Of a stretch of DNA of 64,000 bases, positions 35,743-43,452 are shown piece by piece. The notes beneath the pieces are model-generated. The model did not search any database and was not told the DNA's origin. It was given only the letters and a program-made list of their open reading frames with translations. How positions within the stretch are numbered: position 1 is the stretch's first letter; each line of letters starts with the position of its first letter. Made by a program: the position numbers and the translations under genes. The stretch comes from Eubacterium sp. UBA3279 (GTDB lineage: Bacteria; Bacillota; Clostridia; Lachnospirales; Lachnospiraceae): assembly GCA_002361775.1 (NCBI GenBank), contig DETV01000048.1, forward strand, positions 53,069 through 117,068, read 5' to 3'.

Positions 35743-37137
35743 TTATTCCAAATTAGACTCTAATTCTCCCTGCAGAGAATCAATTGCAGTTGCAGCATCT
35801 GCTGTATTTGACCAAAGAGTATTCAAACTTTCAATCATTCCAGACTTCATTGCATAAAAATGTGGGTTCTTAGATGGCAATACCGCTGTATCTAATGCAG
35901 CTTTATAACCACTTCTATATGGCATATCTTTATATTCCTGGCTTTCCAGAACCTCTTTATTGGATGGAATCTGTCCAGAACCTGCCCAAGTAACTCCTCC
36001 ATCTTTAGAAGCTCCTACCATAAACTCAACAGCTGCTTTTGTTTCCTCTTCTGTTCTTTCTGGATTTACAGGCAAAATAAGAGTATGTGAATCTGCCCAA
36101 CAAGAATCATTTTCAAACAACTGTGGCCATGGCTGCGCTGCAAAATTCAATTCTTCTGTCTGCTCAAGAGCACCTGTTCCCCAAGTTCCTCCTATAAAGA
36201 ATGCTGCTTTACCACTCTGGAAGAATTTCTGGTGATCATCAATACCTTCTGCAACATATCCATTATCATAAAGTGATTTTACAAATTCTGCCGCTTTTAC
36301 TGCGATTTCTTTATCCATGGTAACTTCTGTACCCTCATCGTTTACAAGAGGAGTTCCACCCATCTGGAAATAAGTTGCCCACCATACACGATAAGGATCA
36401 TCTCCATTATTAGTGAGAGAAATTACAGATTCACCATCTCCAATTACTTCTTTACACTTATCTAAAATAGCAAAGAAATCATCTTTACTCTTGATATCCA
36501 ATCCGCCTTCATCGTTCAAAGTCACACCAGCTTTTTCAAGAATATCTTTGTTATAGTAAAGGATCTCAGCATGCGTATCAAGTGGAATTGCATATACCTC
36601 TCCATCGAATGTAACTGAATCCAGAGAGTTCTCACCATACATTGTTGAAAGATCGATATCAAGTTCTTCTAAATAAGAATCAATTGGTTCAACAACTCCC
36701 TGTTCTACAAGCTCAGGTAATTTGGAAGCATGAGATACACCAACATCCGGTCCCTTACCTGCCGCAACAGCAGTCTGCAATTTTGTATAATAGTCTGCCC
36801 ATACCAGCATAATGGACTGAACCTCTTTTGTAGGTCCTCCCGCATTATAATCGCTGATAATTTTGTCCATAAACTCGGCATCACCGCCGCCAAACAATGA
36901 CCAAAATACCAGCTTGTTTTCATCCACTTCAACCGCTTCTGGATTATTAACAGTTCCATCTTCATTTACATCTGCTGCATCTGCACTTTCAGAAGAATCA
37001 CTTTCTTCTGTTTCATTTTCTGTTGTGCTTCCTTCTTCTGTAGCATTACTGCTTTCTTTGTCAGAGCTGCCACATCCAGCCAACACACCCGCTGCCATTG
37101 TTGTTGCTAAAAACATTGCTAAAACTTTGCGTTTCAT
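35743..37137 (-). CDS. Sugar-binding lipoprotein of ABC importer (family 1 solute-binding protein)
   Basis: 464 residues. The lipoprotein signal peptide MKRKVLAMFLATTMAAGVLAGC ends at lipid-modified Cys22. An acidic Ser/Glu-rich linker (about 25-70) tethers the mature domain, which shows VFWSLFGGGDAEFMDKIISDY and FFIGGTWGTGALEQ typical of the family. It binds the oligosaccharide outside the membrane and delivers it to the two permeases. First gene of the operon, with AGGGAGGTTCATT at the start. Confidence 0.92.
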   Translation of the reverse strand: MKRKVLAMFLATTMAAGVLAGCGSSDKESSNATEEGSTTENETEESDSSESADAADVNEDGTVNNPEAVEVDENKLVFWSLFGGGDAEFMDKIISDYNAGGPTKEVQSIMLVWADYYTKLQTAVAAGKGPDVGVSHASKLPELVEQGVVEPIDSYLEELDIDLSTMYGENSLDSVTFDGEVYAIPLDTHAEILYYNKDILEKAGVTLNDEGGLDIKSKDDFFAILDKCKEVIGDGESVISLTNNGDDPYRVWWATYFQMGGTPLVNDEGTEVTMDKEIAVKAAEFVKSLYDNGYVAEGIDDHQKFFQSGKAAFFIGGTWGTGALEQTEELNFAAQPWPQLFENDSCWADSHTLILPVNPERTEEETKAAVEFMVGASKDGGVTWAGSGQIPSNKEVLESQEYKDMPYRSGYKAALDTAVLPSKNPHFYAMKSGMIESLNTLWSNTADAATAIDSLQGELESNLE

Positions 37138-37181
37138 AATGAACCTCCCTTAATTTTTCCAAAACCATTTGGCCAAAATAG

Positions 37182-37222
37182 TTTTAACAAGTTTACTGTT
37201 TCTTTTGTTTTTTCAGTAAACT
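37182..37222. promoter_or_regulatory. Operator-like region upstream of the binding-protein gene
   Basis: The reverse complement of 37182-37202 reads GAAACAGTAAACTTGTTAA, matching the AACAGT...TTGTT motif. The same stretch overlaps a perfect 9-bp inverted repeat AGTTTACTG (37190-37198) / CAGTAAACT (37214-37222). Confidence 0.55.
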
Positions 37223-37238
37223 ATTTTTCTCTTATTAC

Positions 37239-37253
37239 AACAGTTTTTCTGTT
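37239..37253. promoter_or_regulatory. Operator-like dyad at the transcription start
   Basis: AACAGTTTTTCTGTT, a small dyad with AACAG/CTGTT ends, lying 11 bp downstream of the -10 box of the importer operon. Confidence 0.45.
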
Positions 37254-37264
37254 CTTTTGATATA

Positions 37265-37292
37265 ATCATATCACACTTTTGCCATTTGTCAA
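37265..37292 (-). promoter_or_regulatory. Promoter of the importer/acyltransferase/GH2 operon
   Basis: Minus-strand TTGACA, 16-bp spacer, TATGAT. It uses the same 16-bp spacing as the GH2 copy A promoter. Confidence 0.8.
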
Positions 37293-37349
37293 CATGGTTT
37301 TCCGTGTTTTTGTAAACATTTTTACCATATTTATTTTCTTTGCCCGTTA

Positions 37350-37373
37350 TTTAAACAGTTATTTTGTTTGTTT
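37350..37373. promoter_or_regulatory. Operator-like site upstream of the importer promoter
   Basis: Contains AACAGTTATTTTGTTTG, matching 22 of 24 positions with the GH2 copy A site. A further inverted copy (AAACAGTAAAAATGTTTA on the minus strand) is at 37394-37412. Confidence 0.6.
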
Positions 37374-37425
37374 TTAATTCCAAAATCAACAATTAAACAT
37401 TTTTACTGTTTTATTCTATACAAAG

Positions 37426-37470
37426 AAAGGATCTAAAACCACACCATATCGTAGTTTCCAGATCCTTTTT
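37426..37470. terminator. Bidirectional terminator after the ArsR-type regulator
   Basis: AAAGGATCT...AGATCCTTT hairpin with T-rich flanks on both strands. It separates the regulator from the importer promoter. Confidence 0.7.
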
Positions 37471-37476
37471 TTCGTT

Positions 37477-38397
37477 CTAATATTCAATAGTCATTATGAT
37501 ATCCTGATTATAATCTCCAAAATGTTTACCAAACAAATTAAAACCACCCACATAATGAGCATCCGACTTATTCCCTATGCGTACCGCCACATAAGGCTGT
37601 TTCATTAATTGAAGTTCATCTATTGTTATTTCTGACACTTTTTTCCCGTTAATAAAACTTCCTTCTTTCCTAACTTCCCATATCATCTGTTTCCCATACT
37701 GAGTAGAGCCATCCGGCCAGTTTGGTGGATTCAAACGACCTCTTCTCGCTCCATAATCCCCTGGACACGTCCATGTTCCACACTCTATCCCATTCATCCA
37801 TACTGTAATATCTGATTTCCAATCTTCCCGATACCCAGGAGCTTCTGAACAAATTTCCATAGATACCGCAATTTTCTTTGGCTTCCTATTCTTTGGTACG
37901 CCATTGGCAAATTTGTATTCTACATATCCCGAGGATGTCCACAAAATTCCAGCCTTCATTCTTTCCGGATAAAAAAAGCAGTACTCTACATCTTCATTCC
38001 CTATGCACCCTTCTAATCCATACATACCACACGTGGGTGAAATTTGACAGCTAGTATATGCTCCCACTGGCATTTCAGTACTGAACATTTCATCAACAAT
38101 TGCATTTTTCTTCACCAAATTAATCGTTACATGATCGATTTTTCTAGTACAAAGACGTGTATTCCCCCTTGTTCCGGGTTGTTCTTCTACACGTATTAAC
38201 CCTGCCTGTTCCAAAATCTTCAAATGAAATGCCGTACTTGAAGCTGGAAGTTCCAATTTTCTCGCAATTTCCCCTATAATCAAACTCTCTTCATAAAGTA
38301 ATCTTAAAATTTTCAATCGCACCGGCGATGACAGCGCCTTTCCCAAATCACACAGCTCGTCTATTCCTTCTATATCAAAATCTTTTAGTTTTGCCAT
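37477..38397 (-). CDS. ArsR-type winged-helix regulator with large C-terminal domain
   Basis: 306 residues. Residues about 10-100 are an ArsR-like winged helix (ALSSPVRLKILRLLYEES, recognition helix PASSTAFHLKILEQAGLI). ArsR proteins are normally near 100 residues. Here about 200 more follow, beginning with a Cys-containing TSCQISPTCGMYGLEGCIG and a beta-rich region with WMNGIECGTWTCPGDYG. The C-terminal part may bind a sugar ligand, since the gene lies next to a sugar operon and repeated operator-like sites. I do not recognise the domain by name. Confidence 0.75.
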   Translation of the reverse strand: MAKLKDFDIEGIDELCDLGKALSSPVRLKILRLLYEESLIIGEIARKLELPASSTAFHLKILEQAGLIRVEEQPGTRGNTRLCTRKIDHVTINLVKKNAIVDEMFSTEMPVGAYTSCQISPTCGMYGLEGCIGNEDVEYCFFYPERMKAGILWTSSGYVEYKFANGVPKNRKPKKIAVSMEICSEAPGYREDWKSDITVWMNGIECGTWTCPGDYGARRGRLNPPNWPDGSTQYGKQMIWEVRKEGSFINGKKVSEITIDELQLMKQPYVAVRIGNKSDAHYVGGFNLFGKHFGDYNQDIIMTIEY

Positions 38398-38442
38398 TAT
38401 ATCCCCCTATACGCTTATGTATTCCATGATTATATTTTATTC

Positions 38443-38471
38443 ATTGTACACGGAATTGTGTTTTTTCTCAA
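38443..38471 (-). promoter_or_regulatory. Promoter of the ArsR-type regulator
   Basis: Minus-strand TTGAGA, 17-bp spacer, TACAAT, about 45 bp upstream of the start. Confidence 0.65.
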
Positions 38472-38565
38472 GCCCCTTTCCAAATACGCCAGGAATATAT
38501 CAGTAAAACCATTATCTCCTATACCTTCGAATCAGTTTTAGTTACATTTTATTACTTTTTCAAAA

Positions 38566-38582
38566 TTACTCACCACTTTTTC
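38566..38582 (+). repeat. Half-site of the ACTCACCA repeat
   Basis: TTACTCACCACTTTTT, a single arm of the palindromic repeat found complete at 38645 and 39716. The whole gap 38398-38778 contains these repeats, the regulator promoter and no gene. Confidence 0.7.
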
Positions 38583-38644
38583 ATCCCAAACAGCCCTCTT
38601 TTTCCCATTTTCAAAGCTATTTTGTTGCAAAATCAGCTCATTTT

Positions 38645-38688
38645 AAAAATACTCACCACTTTTTCCGCAAAAAGATGGTGAGTATTCT
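38645..38688. repeat. Palindromic ACTCACCA repeat, complete copy 1
   Basis: AATACTCACCA-CTTTTT-CCGC-AAAAAG-A-TGGTGAGTATT forms a long hairpin (17 paired positions, one bulge). Confidence 0.85.
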
Positions 38689-38755
38689 TAAAAAATGTAA
38701 ATTTTGTAACCATTTCGGCTGAAATGAGGGGTAAAAATAGATTCTATACCCCCAA

Positions 38756-38772
38756 AACATGGTGAGTATTTT
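38756..38772 (-). repeat. Half-site of the ACTCACCA repeat, inverted
   Basis: ATGGTGAGTATTTT lies directly beside the 3' end of the glycosidase remnant. Confidence 0.7.
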
Positions 38773-38778
38773 CTAAAA

Positions 38779-39360
38779 TCACGAATTCGTCACCACTGGC
38801 ACTATTTCGCGTCCCTTCACGCCCACTTCACCCAGAAGCCCCTGTTCATAAAGTACATATTCCTTACTCCAGTGTTCCCCTTCTGTCAGGAAATTAAAGG
38901 GACCATAAGATCCTGCCTTCTTTGGCAGTTCATGCAGCGGTCCAAAAGTGTTTCTTCGGGTCAGTACCACTTCTATTCCCCGCAGATTTTCTATCTCTGC
39001 CCGATAAGGCGGAAAAGCAAGAATTTCCTCTTCTTTGCCCAGCAGTTTTACCAGAGCGCCTCCAAAATCTTTTACTGTTACCTGTGTTTTTCCAGACAGT
39101 GCGGATTCCAGATAATAAATCACACTTCCGGAATAAAACGGCAGCCCCTGACAGGTTATGTCGCCTGTTTTTAATGTGGCTGGAAGTTCTGTGATAACAG
39201 GATGTCCTTTTTTCAGTTCTACTCCAAAATCCCCCAGAAGATAAATTGCTTCAATACCACTGGTCTTGTAATAATCCATCTGGATACTGATTTTATTTTC
39301 TCCCGTCTTTAACAGATTTTCAGGGATTTTTATCCGTTTGAAAACGCATCCATCGCAGGA
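38779..39360 (-). pseudogene. C-terminal remnant of a glycosyl hydrolase
   Basis: A frame of 193 codons reads continuously through FKRIKIPENLLKTGENKI, a pattern of a galactose-binding-like beta-sandwich, then YLLGDFGVEL and VVLTRRNTFGPLH near the end. This resembles the C-terminal domain of large clostridial glycoside hydrolases. The catalytic part is absent. The ATG at 39279 is internal to the domain, and upstream the frame simply runs into the opposite-strand AraC remnant. It therefore looks like a truncated gene left by recombination rather than a working 166-residue protein. Confidence 0.6.
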
Positions 39361-39678
39361 AATCAGATTCGCGAAACTGTAGAAGAAAACTATACTTCTC
39401 CAGACTTTTCTATTACAGCTTTAGCTGATGAATTTCATGTAAGCGTTTCTTATATGAGCTACCTTTTTAAGAAAGAATTAAATCAGAACTTTTCTGATTT
39501 TCTTTGGAATCTTCGATTGGAAAAAGCAAAAGAACTCCTGCTTACAACAGAATTGCCTATTGATGGAATCAGTATTGCCGTTGGATATCTGAATGCCTCC
39601 AGTTTCCGAAGAAAATTCAAACAGGCCACTGGTATATCTCCATCACAATTTCGAAGTGAACATGATACTCTCATATAA
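39361..39678 (+). pseudogene. C-terminal remnant of an AraC-type regulator
   Basis: About 105 codons encode a nearly complete AraC double helix-turn-helix: TALADEFHVSVSYMSYLFKK, RLEKAKELLLTTELPIDGIS, VGYLNASSFRRKFKQATGISPSQFR. The frame has no start codon or ribosome binding site before the domain and no sensor part. It meets the glycosidase remnant on the other strand at about 39360. The first in-frame ATG (39454) would cut the first helix-turn-helix. Confidence 0.75.
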
Positions 39679-39715
39679 GATGTAGTCTGACCATTCAACT
39701 ATCTTTATTTTAAAA

Positions 39716-39753
39716 AATACTCACCACTTTTTTCTCAAAAAATGGTGAGTATT
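39716..39753. repeat. Palindromic ACTCACCA repeat, complete copy 2
   Basis: AATACTCACCA...TGGTGAGTATT hairpin. The following TTTTTACCCCTAT also recurs (inverted) at 38726-38740, so the repeat unit extends beyond the hairpin. Confidence 0.85.
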
Positions 39754-39775
39754 TTTACCCCTATTCTCTACAGTC

Positions 39776-40753
39776 CTATCTTTTAATCTCTTCAGGAAGT
39801 TGTTCTCTTATTTTATCAATTACCCACTCCTGCAAATAGTATTCGTTCAATGTATTCTTCGAATACTTCTCCACTCCATCAGCCGTTAAGGTAATTAGGA
39901 GTTCTGTAAAAAACATTTCCCAACTTTCATACTTTTCACATTCAACATATGCTGGAATGTCATTCAATATCTGAGTTAATTTATCTGATTTGATAATACC
40001 AGATTTTAAAATTAAATATTCAAATGATTCTGGTAACCAAAGTGAAATTCTACGATTTGTTTGTGTCAAAAAGAAACTCATGCAACTTTCAATCAATGAA
40101 CCAAACGCTGCTCCGTCGGCTATCACCAGTGTATCTCCAGATTCCACACATTTTACCCATTTGATAAGATTTCCATTTCCATTCGAACTGGAAACGTAAC
40201 TGTCTTTAAACATATGCATCCAGAACTGATATCCTGAATTACTATCTTCCGTGATCACATTTTGAATTTTATTATTTTCCAAAACAGGATAATTACTGTA
40301 GATTTCTTTAAATTCATGGTAAGCTTCCTTTATATCTGTACGATTTCTATCTGTGATAATCTCATAGATTTCATGAATACTGTAAGGTAACATTTTCAAT
40401 GGCGCCCGGGTAACCATAACAAAATAATTCCCTGATTCTTTTACAAAAACAGCAAATTCCTTTGTAAATATAAAATTATTGTTTTCCTCAATAAAAATAA
40501 CAGTATTTTTCAATGGAGATAATGCATCCTTCCAGTCACGCCCTACCTCATCCCGCATATACACATAATATGATACATTCGTAGAAACAGAATATCCGGA
40601 CTGTTTTCCACTTCGCAAATATTCGTATAAAATATGCAAAAGTGTAGTCTTACCAGTAGCACTATCACCTTTTATAATTGTGATATTTCTTCTAATGGAA
40701 AATTCAAATAATACCTTTTTACTTTTAGCTCTGAACCAGTAGCTTCCTCTCAT
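39776..40753 (-). CDS. P-loop ATPase of unknown function, paired with DUF4869 gene
   Basis: 325 residues. Walker A is KGDSATGKTTLL (about 28-39) and a Walker-B-like NTVIFIEENNN lies near 83-93. The next part, YFVMVTRAPLKMLPYSIHEIYEI, resembles a sensor strand. No HTH, nuclease or membrane segment is apparent. The start has a strong GGAGGAGATGGAAG site located inside the end of the DUF4869 gene, which overlaps by 29 bp. Pairing and low-GC island setting suggest an accessory or defence-type module, but no function can be assigned. Confidence 0.7.
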   Translation of the reverse strand: MRGSYWFRAKSKKVLFEFSIRRNITIIKGDSATGKTTLLHILYEYLRSGKQSGYSVSTNVSYYVYMRDEVGRDWKDALSPLKNTVIFIEENNNFIFTKEFAVFVKESGNYFVMVTRAPLKMLPYSIHEIYEIITDRNRTDIKEAYHEFKEIYSNYPVLENNKIQNVITEDSNSGYQFWMHMFKDSYVSSSNGNGNLIKWVKCVESGDTLVIADGAAFGSLIESCMSFFLTQTNRRISLWLPESFEYLILKSGIIKSDKLTQILNDIPAYVECEKYESWEMFFTELLITLTADGVEKYSKNTLNEYYLQEWVIDKIREQLPEEIKR

Positions 40754-41195
40754 CTTCCATCTCCTCCGCTTCCAGTAGTTCTTTTACATATTCCGCCGGA
40801 TTACATACTACCTTTCCTGTATTCATTATCTGAATTTTAAATTCACCTTCAAAATGCATGATATGCTGCAAATATACAGTCAGATCCTTTTTCTCAGCAA
40901 TTTTCAAAATCCATTTTGCACAGTTGTCACCACAATTAGACATATTGTAAATAAACGAATCATCCTTCCACATAAGAATCAAAACTTTTACGCCACCTGA
41001 TAGTTCACGTGGAGTGATTGCCCCCAATATAGGACTATCAATAATATGGGAAGTGATTACCTTACAGTGATCCACATCCTGAATCATTTCTTGTACAAAG
41101 GGATCTTCAATCCATTCATCTTCGTATACATTATCAAAATATGAAGGCGCATCTCTCATATAGTCAATATTGGCATAATACCATATTTTTAACAT
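40725..41195 (-). CDS. DUF4869-type protein
   Basis: 156 residues starting MLKIWYYANIDYM. The sequence with ITPRELSGGVKVLILM, CGDNCAKWILKIAEKKDLTVYLQHIMHF and a C-terminal VVCNPAEYVKELLE is what I recall for DUF4869, a family of unknown function in Firmicutes often next to an ATPase. The longer in-frame ORF begins 63 bases upstream without a ribosome binding site. It overlaps the ATPase gene by 29 bp. Confidence 0.65.
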   Translation of the reverse strand: MLKIWYYANIDYMRDAPSYFDNVYEDEWIEDPFVQEMIQDVDHCKVITSHIIDSPILGAITPRELSGGVKVLILMWKDDSFIYNMSNCGDNCAKWILKIAEKKDLTVYLQHIMHFEGEFKIQIMNTGKVVCNPAEYVKELLEAEEMEDERKLLVQS

Positions 41196-41346
41196 AATAT
41201 CACAACCTCGCAGTTTATAATATAATTTCTCTTTTTCCACATCCATGTTACACTTCATACGGCAAATAGCCCTCTGATAATTATTATACCGATTATCTGT
41301 CTTTTAAGCCACCCTTTTCTCCAAAAACAACTTCAGTTTTTTATTT

Positions 41347-42441
41347 TCATGGAAGATTTGCTTCCAGATCTGCCCCCGCCTCTTTCATTGCCTCTTTCAG
41401 TTTTTCTATATAATATCTGTAATTTTCCAGTGGGGTATTGGGGGCTGCCTGATGATCCAGTCCGGGAATGTATCCTCCCTGACGTATTACCGGCATAATT
41501 CTTTCAAATTCTTTATCTATATCTTTCCTCTTTTCCAAAAGCGCCAGCTTATTAAATCCACCTATAAATTTTAGTTCCGGAAAGTCTTTTCGCACTGCCA
41601 CAATATCCATTCCCGCATTTACATCCATTGGTAAAAAGCCATCCACTCCTGCTTTTATAAAATTCGGGATCAGGAGACGAAAATCTCCATCTGTATCCAC
41701 AAATATATTTTTCACTCCATTTTCTCTGAGTACGGGAAATAATCTCCGATAATAATCTCCCACAAATTCATCAAAACATTCCGGTGATAGCATGGGACCA
41801 TTTTTTCCACTGAGGTCTTCCGGGAAAAGAAATACTTCCGGCTGAAGAATTTTTACCAGCGGAACGAGATATTTCAAATACATTTCTAATACAAATTCAT
41901 TCATATCATGCATCAATTCCGGTTCGTCATAGAAGGCAAACAGATGATCTTCAATCCCCATAAGATCCCGTGGAGTCCAGAAAAATCCCGACGCGCGCAT
42001 TCGTATGGAATAATCTCCGCGTTCATGACCTTCCCTGTATATTCCAAAAATCCTTTCAAAATTTTCTTCTTTGCAATACTTCTCCATTTCCTGTCGAACC
42101 AGGATTTTTACCTTTTCCCATTCCGAAAAATCTTTCACTTCTCCCTCTTTGCAAAATCTGAAAAAAGGGATCTGAAAACTTACCCGGCGCAAATCATCAA
42201 ATCCAAGTTCCCGCTCATATGCAGCTACGCCTTCCGTCATTCCCCGGCTCAGATAATTCCGTTCTGTCTCATTATCCTCTGCCCAGGGATAAATATATTC
42301 CGGCGAAAATTGGGGAGAAAGTCCCTGATCGATCCAATTTCTCACCGTTTTATCCCATGGAAAAAATGTTTCCAAAACACACCCTTCTCCGTTCATATTA
42401 CGAAACTCCAGTGTTCCTGTCGCTCTTTCTTTTACATTCAC
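41347..42441 (-). CDS. Uroporphyrinogen-decarboxylase-family protein (probable corrinoid/methyltransferase relative)
   Basis: 364 residues of the URO-D fold, seen in FLFPEDLSGKNGPMLSPECFDEFV, FIGGFNKLALL and GGYIPGLDHQAAPNTPLENY. Haem-biosynthetic HemE is excluded by low similarity and context. Methyltransferases of the family carry a zinc HxC motif, but here the matching strand reads IFVDTDGDFRLLIP without it, so the reaction is uncertain. GTG at 42441 is preferred to the ATG at 42456, because the GGAGGTG ribosome binding site lies between them. It is divergent from an AraC regulator, which probably controls it. Confidence 0.75.
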   Translation of the reverse strand: MNVKERATGTLEFRNMNGEGCVLETFFPWDKTVRNWIDQGLSPQFSPEYIYPWAEDNETERNYLSRGMTEGVAAYERELGFDDLRRVSFQIPFFRFCKEGEVKDFSEWEKVKILVRQEMEKYCKEENFERIFGIYREGHERGDYSIRMRASGFFWTPRDLMGIEDHLFAFYDEPELMHDMNEFVLEMYLKYLVPLVKILQPEVFLFPEDLSGKNGPMLSPECFDEFVGDYYRRLFPVLRENGVKNIFVDTDGDFRLLIPNFIKAGVDGFLPMDVNAGMDIVAVRKDFPELKFIGGFNKLALLEKRKDIDKEFERIMPVIRQGGYIPGLDHQAAPNTPLENYRYYIEKLKEAMKEAGADLEANLP

Positions 42442-42516
42442 TTTCCACACCTCCATAAGCTTGATTTTCTGCCATCTAAACTTTTTTCTATTATAGTATT
42501 TCTGTTTTCTTTCATC

Positions 42517-42545
42517 TTGTATAGAATAGATTCTTTGTGTATAAT
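42517..42545 (+). promoter_or_regulatory. Promoter of the AraC-family gene
   Basis: TTGTAT, 17-bp spacer, TATAAT. On the minus strand of the same gap a TATAAT (42491-42496 area) could serve the URO-D gene, with no clear -35. Confidence 0.75.
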
Positions 42546-42576
42546 TCAGACATAAAGCATGAAAGAGGTGTTTTCT

Positions 42577-43449
42577 ATGGAATATAAATTATCCTTTGTT
42601 GAGCAACATACCGCCCTTCCCTTTCATATGGAAACTTATTCCTATCCTGTTTCCGATAATGGAAATTTTCATTCCCATGAATTCTTTGAGATAGGCATTG
42701 TTCTTGAAGGCTCTGGAAAGCATTATGTCAACCAGTCTGTCTATTCTCTGAAACCCGGTACCGTTTATTTCATTCCCATAGGAATGTCTCACGCATTATC
42801 TGCAGATGAACATACCCGTATTGAAAATCTTTATATCTTACCGAAAATCATTTTAGATATGTTAAATCTTCCTGGAGATTCTCACCTCCTTTTTATGGAT
42901 TTCTTTCTTACCTGCATCTTAAAAAATCGTTCCGTTCCTGTCCATCTTCAACTAAAGGAAGACGAATTATATGCGTTCCGGCAACATTCAGAAATCTTTA
43001 GTCACTCTCCCGGACTTCTTGCCCCCTTACTCCGCATATACCAGAACAACATCTTTGTCAATCTGCTTCTTCTGCTTTGCGACAATTGGATTCGTCCTGC
43101 AGTTTCTTCCAGAGAACCTTCCCTTTCCCGGGAACTTCGTATTTTACAGATTATCTATGAAAATATACAACTTCCCATTTCTCAGATTATTCAATGCGCT
43201 GCAGCCAAATTGGAGTTGAATCCTCAATATCTGAATCGGATCGTTAAAAATTCTTTTCATACTCCTTTGTCTCAGTTGATTTTGGAAACAAAATTAGAAA
43301 AGAGCTGCCAGTTTCTGGAAGAAAATTCTACCATCACTGAAACAGCTCTCTCTTTAGGTTTTTATGACCATTCCCATTACACCCGGTATTTTACCAGATA
43401 TTTTGGGATCAGTCCTTCTTCGTATCAAAAAAAATATATAAAAGTATAA
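42577..43449 (+). CDS. AraC-family transcriptional regulator with cupin sensor
   Basis: 290 residues. The N-terminal cupin-like domain (HSHEFFEIGIVLEGSGKHYVNQ, LKPGTVYFIPIGMSH) senses a ligand. The C-terminal double helix-turn-helix runs from about 190 to 290 (IIQCAAAKLELNPQYLNRIVK and LSLGFYDHSHYTRYFTRYFGISPSSYQKK). ATG 42577 with AAAGAGGTGTTTTCT is chosen over the ATG at 42559. It is divergent from the URO-D gene. Confidence 0.9.
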   Translation: MEYKLSFVEQHTALPFHMETYSYPVSDNGNFHSHEFFEIGIVLEGSGKHYVNQSVYSLKPGTVYFIPIGMSHALSADEHTRIENLYILPKIILDMLNLPGDSHLLFMDFFLTCILKNRSVPVHLQLKEDELYAFRQHSEIFSHSPGLLAPLLRIYQNNIFVNLLLLLCDNWIRPAVSSREPSLSRELRILQIIYENIQLPISQIIQCAAAKLELNPQYLNRIVKNSFHTPLSQLILETKLEKSCQFLEENSTITETALSLGFYDHSHYTRYFTRYFGISPSSYQKKYIKV

Positions 43450-43452
43450 TAT

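Noticed and set aside
39454..39678. Small standalone AraC-like gene starting at the ATG 39454
   Set aside because: That start would cut the first helix-turn-helix, and the frame is open further upstream without a start, as expected for a fragment.
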